A stretch of 9,165 nucleotides of DNA from an uncultured Oscillospiraceae bacterium (GCA_944385265.1 CALWWO010000089.1:1-9165); one strand, 5' to 3'; positions 1-6,282 are shown, counted from the first letter of the stretch. Made by a program: numbers and translations. The notes: a model not told the origin generated them from the sequence alone.

Positions 1-509
1 ACAGGTGCAGGCACCGTTACGTTTACACCGTCATCGGATATGTATACAACGCATTCCTCAAACCCCTTTGCGATTATCATATTCTCAAGCTCCGCCTCGA
101 GCACCGTCCAGTCGGCAAGCTGCATTATGCGATTTACTGCGTCGTCTATCGTCTCCTGTGAAGCCGTCTCGGTTTCCGAGATCGCAGTCAACGTCTCCGT
201 GGCTTCATATCGTGCCTGCTGCCTGTTGAGACGCGCATTCGCAAAATACTCCGAAAGCTCTCCGTCGCCCGAAGCGGAAACGTTTACTTCCTCGCCCGTG
301 TAATATAGTCCTGCGCTCTGCTCCTTGTCATCTACGCCTTCCTGCGCATCGGTCGAGCTCTCATCTACTTCAACAGACGCCGCATCGTCAGAAGTCACTG
401 TCATCTCCCCTGTTTCCGCATCCTGATTATATGACCAGTTCAAATATACGGCTACGCTTACAAAAAGCAGAACGGTAACTATAACGGCATTCCTTTTTAA
501 AACTTTCAT
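1..509 (-). CDS. spoIIIAH: SpoIIIAH, stage III sporulation protein AH (partial, C-terminus cut by window edge)
   Basis: I translated this by hand from the ATG at 509; the frame stays open to the left edge (169 complete codons). SpoIIIAH is the mother-cell ring protein of the A-Q channel. In known systems its C-terminal domain, of the EscJ/YscJ/FliF ring-building type, crosses the intermembrane space and binds forespore SpoIIQ. Seen here: a short basic N-terminus (MKVLKRN), one membrane helix at about residues 8-24, an acidic, Ser/Asp/Glu-rich linker (about 27-70), then the ring-building domain beginning near EYFANARLNRQQAR. The segment ending ITAIS-like/AVNRIMQLADW and then VVYISDDGVNVTVPAP fits the family. 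Bacillus SpoIIIAH is 218 aa, so probably only a few tens of residues are missing. GGAGGT lies 4 bases before the ATG. It follows spoIIIAG by 17 bases as the last spoIIIA gene. Family call is firm. Confidence 0.93.
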   Translation of the reverse strand, partial: MKVLKRNAVIVTVLLFVSVAVYLNWSYNQDAETGEMTVTSDDAASVEVDESSTDAQEGVDDKEQSAGLYYTGEEVNVSASGDGELSEYFANARLNRQQARYEATETLTAISETETASQETIDDAVNRIMQLADWTVLEAELENMIIAKGFEECVVYISDDGVNVTVPAP

Positions 510-526
510 ATTGACCTCCAAATGCT

Positions 527-1087
527 TTATTTTTTCATGCTTAATACTGTTACATTTCCAATCGGCAAGCCTGTTACCGATGTTACAGCCTGTGTTATCG
601 CCAGTTTGACCGTCGCGCTTTCGGCGCCCTCGGCGACGATCAGCGCTCCAAGATATTCCGGAAAAATATATTTCACCGTCACCGTCTCTTCGGCTCCGTC
701 GTTCTCCACGACTATTATTGAAATTTCTTCCTCTTTACTGCTCTCCCCGCTCTCATTTTCTCCGGATCTTGATTCCGCGCGGCTCTCGTCCTGCGCCAAA
801 ACGCGCTCTACTCCTGTTTTTAAAGTCAACATGACATCTACATCGCCTACCCCGTCTATTCCCGATAATACATTCTCAAGCTTTTCCTCTGTCTCTTCAA
901 GCGAATATGAGGCGACCCACGCAGCGTCTGAATGCGTCTGCGCGCTACTTTGAGCGCCACTTTTCTGCCCTCCGAGTTCCGGAAGCATAATAAGCGCTAT
1001 GCCCGCAAGCAGCAGCGTAATTATCAGCTTGTTTTTCTTGCCAAATTCAAGCAGAAGCTTTTTTACGTCCTTAAAATCAGCTTTCAT
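527..1087 (-). CDS. spoIIIAG: SpoIIIAG, stage III sporulation protein AG
   Basis: A 186-residue ring-forming subunit of the mother-cell side of the A-Q channel. Seen in order: a charged N-terminus (MKADFKDVKKLL), one membrane helix at about 20-36 (KLIITLLLAGIALIMLP), a linker, a first alpha/beta segment with DVDVMLTLKTGVERV, a strongly acidic Glu/Ser-rich insertion (about 98-120), then the second half of the ring-building fold (GALIVAEGAESATVKLAITQAV, GLPIGNVTVL). In Bacillus SpoIIIAG forms large rings through this fold; this copy is shorter than the 229-aa Bacillus protein. I chose the ATG at 1087 over an upstream in-frame start at 1111: GGAG sits 8 bases before it, while 1111 has no ribosome binding site. 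The start overlaps the end of spoIIIAF by 11 bases, implying translational coupling. Confidence 0.93.
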   Translation of the reverse strand: MKADFKDVKKLLLEFGKKNKLIITLLLAGIALIMLPELGGQKSGAQSSAQTHSDAAWVASYSLEETEEKLENVLSGIDGVGDVDVMLTLKTGVERVLAQDESRAESRSGENESGESSKEEEISIIVVENDGAEETVTVKYIFPEYLGALIVAEGAESATVKLAITQAVTSVTGLPIGNVTVLSMKK

Positions 1088-1577
1088 CGTATGTACTCCA
1101 TATTTGTTCATCTCTCGGTATACCCAGCGACGCTTCGATATAATACGAAAGGTCCTCTTTTTGCCCTTCAGACGCCGCCGCGTTTATTTTGACCGACACG
1201 GGATACCAGTACTGTCCGTCCGGCTCCCATCTTGTCGTCACAGAAACCTCAAGCTCCGTGATACCGATCTCTTTACCTTTGTCCAATATATATGCTTTGC
1301 TTTCTTCTTCTATGATAGCCTTAGTAAGATTTTTATTGACGCTTTCTATCTCTCCTGCGTACTCCTCTATATCCGATTTGTATTCGGCAAGTCTTCTGGA
1401 ATAACTGCTGTAATCAAAATCTACCGTTATGCTCAAAAGGGCTATTATTACCGCGGCGCCGCATACTATCGTCACCGCCTTTTTCGCTCTCCCCTCCGGC
1501 GTGATAGAAAGGACCGCCGCCGCTATCAGCGCCGTTCCGGCAATTTGCAGTATCCAGTCTTTTATAGCGCTTATCAT
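1077..1577 (-). CDS. spoIIIAF: SpoIIIAF, stage III sporulation protein AF
   Basis: A 166-residue membrane protein of the A-Q complex, made in the mother cell. It begins MISAIKDWILQIAGTAL, typical of SpoIIIAF, with two membrane helices at about 5-25 and 33-51. A predicted coiled or helical segment (RRLAEYKSDIEEYAGEIESVNKN-like, about 60-95) follows, then a soluble alpha/beta domain (ITELEVSVTTRWEPDG, YWYPVSVKINA) resembling the ring-building fold of SpoIIIAG and AH. The start is the ATG at 1577, which forms an ATGA overlap with the spoIIIAE stop and has GGCGGTGA-like pairing to 16S rRNA upstream. A longer reading from 1643 would lie within spoIIIAE and adds unrelated residues. Bacillus SpoIIIAF is longer (206 aa). 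Its exact biochemical role is unknown in the family. Confidence 0.9.
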   Translation of the reverse strand: MISAIKDWILQIAGTALIAAAVLSITPEGRAKKAVTIVCGAAVIIALLSITVDFDYSSYSRRLAEYKSDIEEYAGEIESVNKNLTKAIIEEESKAYILDKGKEIGITELEVSVTTRWEPDGQYWYPVSVKINAAASEGQKEDLSYYIEASLGIPRDEQIWSTYDES

Positions 1578-2698
1578 ACGTTTGTCACCGCCTTCAGGAC
1601 TGATATGACCGATATGAACAGCATTATAGCTACAGACCCGCACAGCCCCAGGATCATCGCGTACGCGGCTGACACTGTATTTACGGCGCTTGATATTTTA
1701 GAGGCGCTCATCGTGCCTGCAAAAACCGAAATTATCTTGAATACTATGCTGTTTATGACCAATCTCATAAACGGCACCGCGCACACGGCGAGTACTACGA
1801 TAAGACCAAAAACGCCTATAAGGTTTTTCAGAGTGTTTATACCGCCGACCACAGCTCCGGAGGCGTCGGATATAAGGCTGCCCACTACAGGCAGTAGAGA
1901 AGATAGCGCCGTTTTCGCCACCTTCGCCGCGGCGTCGTCGGCAGCGCCGAGCACGATACCGCTGACTGTCAAATATACCGTTAAAACAAGCACCATGATC
2001 GTCATAAGCGTCACTATAATCCATTTTATAAAATTAGCCGCGCTGCTAAGTCCGGAGCTTCCGAACGCTATCCCCGCAAGCGACGCTATAACATATCCGT
2101 ATATCAGCGGAAGTATGACCTCGTTTCCAAGCGTCTGCAGCAAATCCATAAACAGAGCCGACGCGGCGTACTGCGCCGCCGCCGTGCTCACCGCTCCGCC
2201 TGCGGCGCACGCGGCTGCCAGCGTCGGAAGCAGCGCTTTTGAAAATGCGTACAGATCTCCAATAACCTCAGCGCCGGTACCGATAAGAGAATCTACATCT
2301 CCCACGGTCAATACAGCAATCGACAATACCCCTGCAACCGATGCGTACATTTCGTACTTTTCATTTTGCGGGCATATCATTCCAACAAATGAGATTATCA
2401 GCGACACGGCTAAAACGGCGCTGCCCGTCTGTACGGCTTTTCTTACGCTTCCGCCCATGTTTTCGTATATGCTCTCTTTTATACGTCCCATTGCCGTTTC
2501 TACATTGTCAAGATCTTTGAACTCAACATCGCTCAATATTTCCTCTGCCGAGCTAGGTAGCTCGTCCTTTACCTTGTCTATTCCCATTGCCTCCGCCTGA
2601 TTTTCTTCTATCTCCACAGCACGAGCCGACAAATTTAAAATTGGAAGCAAAAATATGAACAAAGCGGTAAATATAAGCAGTTTTTTCATTTGTTTCAT
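1574..2698 (-). CDS. spoIIIAE: SpoIIIAE, stage III sporulation protein AE (polytopic membrane subunit)
   Basis: A 374-residue polytopic membrane protein, thought to form the membrane pore or platform of the A-Q channel and related by its place in the complex to secretion-system export components. Seen: a signal-like hydrophobic N-terminus (about 6-27, ending LSARA), a soluble acidic stretch (about 28-80), then repeated hydrophobic segments: SAVLAVSLIISFVGMI, MYASVAGVLSIAVLTV, the Ala/Gly-rich LLPTLAAACAAGGAV region, EVILPLIYGYVIASLAGIAF, WIIVTLMTIMVLVLTVYL, NLIGVFGLIVVLAVCAVPF and a final hydrophobic helix before the C-terminus. The ATG at 2698 was chosen because GGTGA, overlapping the spoIIIAD stop, lies 5 bases before it; a GTG at 2707 that would overlap the stop is the alternative. 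Length is close to Bacillus SpoIIIAE (399 aa). Confidence 0.94.
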   Translation of the reverse strand: MKQMKKLLIFTALFIFLLPILNLSARAVEIEENQAEAMGIDKVKDELPSSAEEILSDVEFKDLDNVETAMGRIKESIYENMGGSVRKAVQTGSAVLAVSLIISFVGMICPQNEKYEMYASVAGVLSIAVLTVGDVDSLIGTGAEVIGDLYAFSKALLPTLAAACAAGGAVSTAAAQYAASALFMDLLQTLGNEVILPLIYGYVIASLAGIAFGSSGLSSAANFIKWIIVTLMTIMVLVLTVYLTVSGIVLGAADDAAAKVAKTALSSLLPVVGSLISDASGAVVGGINTLKNLIGVFGLIVVLAVCAVPFMRLVINSIVFKIISVFAGTMSASKISSAVNTVSAAYAMILGLCGSVAIMLFISVISVLKAVTNV

Positions 2699-2703
2699 TA
2701 TTT

Positions 2704-3090
2704 TCACCAAAAAGAATTTATCATTTCAAACATCGCCGATATAAGCGGCAGCGCGACATACAGCGCCGAAACGCCTCCCGCAAGCTCGACCGCCGTAGCA
2801 GCCGCCTGCTGCCCTGAGTCTTTACACATATCTGCAGCTAACCGCGCGATCACAGCTATCCCCGCGGTTTTAAGCATCGCGGCAGGAATAGCTGCCGGAA
2901 CGCCGGCGTCCTCCGTCACACCGAGCAAAAAGCCGATCATCTCCGATAAAATATCTGACAAGCAAAAAATCGCTATGCAGACTGCCGCCGCTATTAGCAT
3001 AAAGGATATTTCAGGGCTGTCCTTTTTGAGGACTACCGATAATACTGACGCTATCACGGTAAGCGCCGCTATTTTTATGACTATCTCCAT
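2704..3090 (-). CDS. spoIIIAD: SpoIIIAD, stage III sporulation protein AD
   Basis: A 128-residue small membrane protein of the A-Q complex, paired in the family with SpoIIIAC. Hydrophobic segments are visible at about 5-20 (IKIAALTVIASVLSVVL), 29-48 (ISFMLIAAAVCIAIF), a proline-containing region with GVPAAIPAAMLKTAGIAVIARLAADMCKD (split by polar residues), and a C-terminal segment ALYVALPLISAMFEMI. The Ala-rich CKDSGQQAAATAVELAGGVSAL block is typical of SpoIIIAD. It starts 2 bases after the spoIIIAC stop with no recognisable ribosome binding site, so it is probably translated by coupling to spoIIIAC. Length matches Bacillus SpoIIIAD (133 aa). Confidence 0.93.
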   Translation of the reverse strand: MEIVIKIAALTVIASVLSVVLKKDSPEISFMLIAAAVCIAIFCLSDILSEMIGFLLGVTEDAGVPAAIPAAMLKTAGIAVIARLAADMCKDSGQQAAATAVELAGGVSALYVALPLISAMFEMINSFW

Positions 3091-3092
3091 AG

Positions 3093-3287
3093 CTAAAAAC
3101 CAAACAGGCTTCTTATAAGCTCGAAAAGCTCTGATATTTCCTGTAATATGACTATAAGAGCCACCACAAGCCCCGCTATTGTCGTAAGGAGCGCCTGCTC
3201 GTCCCTTCCGGCGCGGCTGAGCAGCATATTCAGGACGGCTACAAGTATACCCACCGCCGCTATTTTGTAAATAAGATCAACATCCAC
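3093..3287 (-). CDS. spoIIIAC: SpoIIIAC, stage III sporulation protein AC
   Basis: A 64-residue membrane protein, among the smallest subunits of the A-Q channel, with two membrane helices (about 6-23 and 34-50) joined by a short polar turn. The turn carries the family-typical block SRAGRDEQALLTTIAGL. The start codon is GTG at 3287, with GAGGG about 8 bases upstream. It follows spoIIIAB by 13 bases and precedes spoIIIAD by 2. Length agrees with Bacillus SpoIIIAC (68 aa). It is thought to act in the mother-cell membrane with SpoIIIAD; the specific function is not established. Confidence 0.94.
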   Translation of the reverse strand: MDVDLIYKIAAVGILVAVLNMLLSRAGRDEQALLTTIAGLVVALIVILQEISELFELIRSLFGF

Positions 3288-3300
3288 GTTAATTTCCCTC

Positions 3301-3816
3301 TCATATCAAAATGATCACGGTAAATATGCCGGCGGCTATCCCCGTAAAAGCGCGGACCTTTGAATCTCTTACCATCTCTGCATCCGCCTTTTCAGTAAGC
3401 TGCTTCATACTGCTGTACACATGATCTATTGCTGTTTTTTGCTCTTGTAAATCGTATCTGCCTATACTGTAACCAAGCCTTGACAGCACAAGCTTCTCCT
3501 GTGCCGTCAATAAAAGCTCCCGAGTACCGTTTACCTCTTTGACCCATATATCCACGAGCTGCATCTCGCCGAGTTTTTCAAGTCCGGCGCTTAAATTCCT
3601 ATATAAAACATTCGCCGGATACTCCGACGTTTTTGCAAGCAGCTCGAACAGCTCAGGTACCGGTGTAAGCCTGTCGCATATCTCGCTTCGCATTATGTCG
3701 AGCGACTGCGTTATCGCCCGAAGCGACGATGACCTCGCCCGCAGCTTTATAACGCCTCCTATTCCCCAAGCCGCAGTTGCGGAAATTATAAGTATTGCAC
3801 CTATCAGCCTGAACAT
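3301..3816 (-). CDS. spoIIIAB: SpoIIIAB, stage III sporulation protein AB (GspF-like)
   Basis: A 171-residue protein, the same length as Bacillus SpoIIIAB, whose family is compared with the GspF-type membrane platform of type II secretion systems. Seen: an N-terminal membrane helix (about 5-23, LIGAILIISATAAWGIGG), a basic stretch, a mainly helical soluble domain with LDIMRSEICDRLTPVPELF and the conserved LSRLGYSIGRYDLQEQ block (about 112-127), and a C-terminal hydrophobic helix (GIAAGIFTVIILI). The ATG at 3816 has GGAGG 7 bases upstream; a GTG two codons earlier would touch that site and is rejected. The start overlaps the spoIIIAA end by 13 bases. It likely partners the SpoIIIAA ATPase. Confidence 0.93.
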   Translation of the reverse strand: MFRLIGAILIISATAAWGIGGVIKLRARSSSLRAITQSLDIMRSEICDRLTPVPELFELLAKTSEYPANVLYRNLSAGLEKLGEMQLVDIWVKEVNGTRELLLTAQEKLVLSRLGYSIGRYDLQEQKTAIDHVYSSMKQLTEKADAEMVRDSKVRAFTGIAAGIFTVIILI

Positions 3817-4748
3817 TTGCACTCCTCCACATCTCTTATTGCATATCTCCTCTTTCCACCTGATTTCTCTATCACAACTATTTTCTTAAAGATATCTCCG
3901 TCAAGGATATCCCTGTACATAGCCCGTCTTTTCATATCCTCTATATCCTCCGCATGCGCCGTCGCTATCAGACCGCAGCCGCAGTGCGCCGCCCGTATCA
4001 TCGCCTCCACGTCCTCCTTTGCCGTTATTTCATCGACTGCTATAATCTGTGGATTCATGGCGCGAAGCAGCATTAAAATTGACAGGGATTTCAGGCAGAC
4101 ATCTATTACGTCGGTATGGCTGCCTATATCCATCTGTGGGACGCCGTCCCAGACCGCGGCTATCTCGCTTCTCTCATCCGCGACCCCTATTCGGAACGGA
4201 CCGGCTCCACCGCTTGTCCTGTCGCCGTCTGATAATATCCGTACGATATCGCGCAGCAGCGTCGTCTTCCCTCCGCCGGGCGGCGATATTATCAAGGTGG
4301 ATTTAAAAACACTGCCGCGCGCAATTTCTTTTATCAGCTCTTTTCCGATCCCTTTTATCTGCCTCGCTATCCTAATGGAAAGCGATGAAATATTTTTTAT
4401 ACCGCTTATTTCTCCGTTTCGCATAAGGGCTGTCCCACATATGCCGATGCGGCAGCCGCCCTTTACTGTTATGTAGCCTGCTTTTAAACAATCTCCAACT
4501 GAATGAGCTGACGCCTGAGTTGCGATATCGAGCGTCCAGTCAAGCTCTCTTTTTGTTACGGGAGCCCGGCGCAGTATTATTTCCTCGCCGTTTACAAGCA
4601 CGGTCGGGCTGTTTCGTATCCTGAGCCTGAACTCCTCCGCGCGTCCCTGATCCTCGCGCAGCAGTTTTTCAGTCTCTATCCGCAACTCGTGTGGCAACAG
4701 CTCGCTCGCCGCACGAAAGCGCAATATATTGTAATCTAAGTTGTCCAT
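3804..4748 (-). CDS. spoIIIAA: SpoIIIAA, stage III sporulation protein AA (secretion-type ATPase)
   Basis: A 314-residue cytoplasmic ATPase of the mother cell, related to the VirB11/PilT/GspE secretion ATPases and needed to power or assemble the A-Q channel. Seen: an N-terminal domain (about 1-135) with EFRLRIRNSPTVLVNG and the KGGCRIGICG block; the Walker A loop SPPGGGKTT (about 155-163); the ADERSEIAAVWDG block (about 190-202); Walker B IIAVDE (about 235-240) with the catalytic glutamate; and the histidine-containing LIATAHAE (about 260-267). All nucleotide-binding residues are present. The ATG at 4748 was chosen because GGTGAT lies 4 bases upstream; a GTG three codons earlier lies inside that ribosome binding site. 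It is the first gene of the operon. Length is close to Bacillus (307 aa). Confidence 0.96.
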   Translation of the reverse strand: MDNLDYNILRFRAASELLPHELRIETEKLLREDQGRAEEFRLRIRNSPTVLVNGEEIILRRAPVTKRELDWTLDIATQASAHSVGDCLKAGYITVKGGCRIGICGTALMRNGEISGIKNISSLSIRIARQIKGIGKELIKEIARGSVFKSTLIISPPGGGKTTLLRDIVRILSDGDRTSGGAGPFRIGVADERSEIAAVWDGVPQMDIGSHTDVIDVCLKSLSILMLLRAMNPQIIAVDEITAKEDVEAMIRAAHCGCGLIATAHAEDIEDMKRRAMYRDILDGDIFKKIVVIEKSGGKRRYAIRDVEECKCSG

Positions 4749-4779
4749 TGCTATCACCGCCCTGATACTTTCTTGATTA

Positions 4780-4808
4780 ATCTTATTACCGCATGTCCCA
4801 ATATATGC
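4780..4808 (-). promoter_or_regulatory. Candidate SigE-type promoter of the spoIIIA operon
   Basis: Reading toward spoIIIAA, GCATATA (4808-4802) fits a SigE -35, and 14 bases later AATAAGAT (4787-4780) matches the -10 consensus CATACAAT at 5 of 8 positions. Transcription would start about 25 bases before the spoIIIAA ATG. In Bacillus the spoIIIA operon is read by SigE in the mother cell, which is why this was searched for. The -35 directly abuts the terminator tail of spo0A. The match is modest; the only independent support is its position in the sole gap upstream of the operon. Confidence 0.3.
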
Positions 4809-4812
4809 AAAA

Positions 4813-4844
4813 AAGCCTTAAAACAGTTTCCTGTTTTAAGGCTT
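4813..4844. terminator. Bidirectional intrinsic terminator after spo0A
   Basis: A perfect 14-bp stem, AAGCCTTAAAACAG (4813-4826) with CTGTTTTAAGGCTT (4831-4844), closes a TTTC loop. In the direction of spo0A transcription the stem runs into a run of six T (last two stem bases plus 4812-4809); on the plus strand it is followed by a T-rich stretch (4848-4859). It lies about 140 bases past the spo0A stop and about 65 bases before spoIIIAA, so it insulates the operon from spo0A read-through. The bases between it and spo0A hold no gene I can support, only a 9-bp tandem repeat TTCAATACG at 4874-4891. Confidence 0.88.
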
Positions 4845-4983
4845 GTGTTTTTCTTTTTTAACTGACATACCGCTTCAATACGTTCAATACGGCTATACCG
4901 TCCAAGGCGCTTTCTTTGATTTTATTCCTCTCAGTGCACCGGCGCGCCATATCATTTTTTCTCTCATTGGCGGTAAGTCATTT

Positions 4984-5769
4984 TTATTTTGCCTCTTTGC
5001 GCTGAAGAGACAGCCTGTCTGCTATCATTGCAATAAATTCAGAGTTTGTCGGCTTTCCTTTTATGTTCGAAACAGTATAGCCGAAGAATTTCTGAAGAGT
5101 TTCTATATCTCCTCTGTCCCATGCTACTTCTATCGCATGTCTTATAGCTCTTTCAACTCTGCTCGGCGTTGTGTTGAACTTTTTGGCTACAGCCGGATAT
5201 AATGCTTTGGTAACGGCGTTTATGATATCCATATCCTCGATCGTAAGTATTATCGCTTCCCTCAGATACTGATAGCCTTTTATGTGCGCCGGTATACCTA
5301 TCTCATGTATTATCTCAGTTACTGCGCTCTCTACACTTTGAGTCTGTTTTTGGATCCGAACATCCTGCTTTGCATTTGAACTCTTACTTGCGCCCGAAAG
5401 CTGACGTATCCTTGCCATCAGGATCTGTACATCGCAGGGCTTTTGCATAAAATACGATGCGCCCAGAGCCGAAACCGACGCGAGAACATGATCGCTTGCA
5501 AAACCTGATAAAACTATGATTGCGGGACGATAGCCGTTTATCCCGTCAGCCAGCATTTCCAGCACGCCCAGTCCGTCCATACCCGAGAGCACAATATCAG
5601 TCAAAAGTACGTCCGGTTTAAATTCCTCCGTAAGCTCTACCGCGCGAATGCCTTCGCTCGTTTCGCCTACTACTTCAAAGTCGTTTTCGGCAGACAGCAT
5701 ATCCCTGAGCAGCAGCCGAAACTCGTCGTTTGAATCCGCAATTACAATTTTTATTTTCTTCTCCATCAT
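4984..5769 (-). CDS. spo0A: Spo0A, master regulator of sporulation (response regulator)
   Basis: A 261-residue response regulator that, once phosphorylated, binds 0A boxes to start sporulation. The receiver domain (about 5-126) has the phosphoacceptor Asp58 ([13 protein letters not shown]), the switch residue Ser88 (VLSGFA; Thr in Bacillus) and Lys110 (MQKP). The acidic pocket reads AD12-S13-N, where Bacillus has ADDN. A polar hinge (about 127-145) leads to the highly conserved DNA-binding domain (about 147-255): [20 protein letters not shown], the recognition helix region [16 protein letters not shown], and the C-terminal [11 protein letters not shown]. The ATG at 5769 has GGAGG 6 bases upstream; the adjacent ATG at 5766 (9 bases) is equally possible. 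Length matches Bacillus (267 aa). It sits alone between a divergent gene and its own terminator. Confidence 0.98.
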   Translation of the reverse strand: MMEKKIKIVIADSNDEFRLLLRDMLSAENDFEVVGETSEGIRAVELTEEFKPDVLLTDIVLSGMDGLGVLEMLADGINGYRPAIIVLSGFASDHVLASVSALGASYFMQKPCDVQILMARIRQLSGASKSSNAKQDVRIQKQTQSVESAVTEIIHEIGIPAHIKGYQYLREAIILTIEDMDIINAVTKALYPAVAKKFNTTPSRVERAIRHAIEVAWDRGDIETLQKFFGYTVSNIKGKPTNSEFIAMIADRLSLQRKEAK

Positions 5770-5835
5770 TCATTGCCTCCATAATTAATTATTATCGCGG
5801 CAATTATCTCTCTTTTTAACCGCTAACTTGAATTT

Positions 5836-5864
5836 AATCTAACACAAGCAGACAGTATTTGCAA
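5836..5864 (-). promoter_or_regulatory. Candidate SigA-type promoter of spo0A
   Basis: Reading toward spo0A, TTGCAA (5864-5859) and TAGATT (5841-5836) are separated by 17 bases. Each hexamer matches the vegetative consensus at 4 of 6 positions, and TG one base before the -10 gives an extended -10. It would give a leader of about 60 bases. In Bacillus spo0A has both vegetative and SigH promoters; the same may hold here. Confidence 0.35.
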
Positions 5865-5896
5865 GCAATTTTTCTCAATTCTCATTAAAAAGTTTT

Positions 5897-5937
5897 GTTC
5901 TATCGCATTTTTTGCTGTTTTCCCTTATTTTTCGACT
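5897..5937 (-). promoter_or_regulatory. Candidate 0A box next to a SigH-like promoter of spo0A
   Basis: Reading toward spo0A, AGTCGAAAAA (5937-5928) matches the 0A box TGTCGAA at 6 of 7 core positions. One base on, AAGGGAAAA (5926-5918) matches the SigH -35 RnAGGAWWW at 8 of 9, and ATAGAAC (5903-5897) matches the -10 RnnGAAT at 6 of 7. The 14-base spacing is slightly long for SigH. The arrangement, a 0A box directly upstream of the -35, would allow Spo0A to control its own gene as in Bacillus. AT-richness makes chance matches likely. Confidence 0.33.
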
Positions 5938-6005
5938 TTTTTTGTCACAATATTAGTTTTAACTACAAATTGTGTTTCACTGCTCCATGATAACTATATA
6001 TTTGG

Positions 6006-6036
6006 TTTTTTAAGGCAATTTTTTTACAATTTTTTT
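6006..6036. repeat. Phased T-tracts with an exact 11-bp tandem repeat
   Basis: CAATTTTTTTA occurs twice in immediate tandem (6016-6026 and 6027-6037). With the T6 run at 6006-6011 this places three T-tracts at spacings of about 13 and 11 bases. Two more T-tracts lie at 5928-5932 and 5937-5943, 10 bases apart. Tracts repeating near the helical pitch are known to curve DNA. Confidence 0.6.
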
Positions 6037-6113
6037 ATGTCGCGATTTACCCTCCCACATTTTGCTTGCTGTTTTAGGGTATAATATCAATTAAACAGAT
6101 ATCCTGTCTACGT

Positions 6114-6238
6114 CGTTATGCTATAATATCCGCAAAGCGGAAATTATACTTTGATTTAAGTCCTTTTTCTCGCCGCATTCGCGGCAACCGAAAAAGATGA
6201 CACATTATGCCATAACGTCTTCGCCGTTATGGTATAAT
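6114..6238. repeat. Cluster of palindromic repeats with core CGTTATGnnATAAT
   Basis: The 14-mer appears three times: CGTTATGCTATAAT (6114-6127), CGTTATGGTATAAT (6225-6238), and inverted as ATTATGCCATAACG (6204-6217). The last two form a 14-bp stem with one G-T pair and a 7-base loop. The first copy can also pair, less perfectly, with the inverted one, enclosing two further hairpins: 6122-6133 with 6137-6148 (12 bp, one mismatch, loop AAA) and TTTTTC...GCCGC with GCGGC...GAAAAA (6164-6195). None has the run of T expected of a terminator on either strand. It could be a small mobile or dispersed palindromic element, a structured RNA, or operators for the adjoining promoter; the sequence alone does not decide. 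Confidence 0.6.
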
Positions 6239-6248
6239 AAATTTGCAC

Positions 6249-6276
6249 TTGACAATGGTTTTGTGTGTAATATAAT
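6249..6276 (+). promoter_or_regulatory. Strong SigA-type promoter of the CpXC gene
   Basis: TTGACA (6249-6254) and TATAAT (6271-6276) are perfect consensus hexamers, 16 bases apart. Transcription would start near 6283, about 110 bases before the CpXC start codon. This is the clearest promoter in the window and implies vegetative expression. A 14-bp palindrome ends 10 bases upstream of the -35. Confidence 0.85.
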
Positions 6277-6282
6277 TTCGAG

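Larger units (their letters stand above)
5781..6248. other. AT-rich divergent intergenic region between spo0A and the CpXC gene
   Basis: No open frame with a credible ribosome binding site was found here on either strand. The spo0A-proximal half (to about 6060) is poor in G and C, with many T-runs, and holds the candidate spo0A promoter elements. The CpXC-proximal half (about 6070-6240) is built largely of hairpin-forming repeats. TATAAT occurs three times on the plus strand (6080-6085, 6122-6127 and 6233-6238), but none of these has a convincing -35 at the right distance; the functional promoter for the CpXC gene is further right. Parts are listed as separate features. Confidence 0.7.

Noticed and set aside
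999..2600. A 533-codon plus-strand open frame opposite spoIIIAE and spoIIIAF
   Set aside because: It is antisense to two well-supported spoIIIA genes, has no ribosome binding site, and its translation is low-complexity Ser/Thr/Ile-rich without recognisable domains. The minus-strand codon bias creates the open frame.
3817..4476. A 219-codon plus-strand open frame opposite spoIIIAA
   Set aside because: It is antisense to the conserved ATPase domain, and its translation shows no domain.
4850..4983. Small peptide of about 24 residues on the minus strand after spo0A
   Set aside because: There is no ribosome binding site, and no conservation can be judged from one sequence.
6031..6065. Second 0A box (TGTCGCG) and an mraZ-like GTGGGAG site on the minus strand
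   Set aside because: The first matches only 5 of 7 core bases. The second occurs once, not as the repeated sites that MraZ binds, and no mraZ gene is near.
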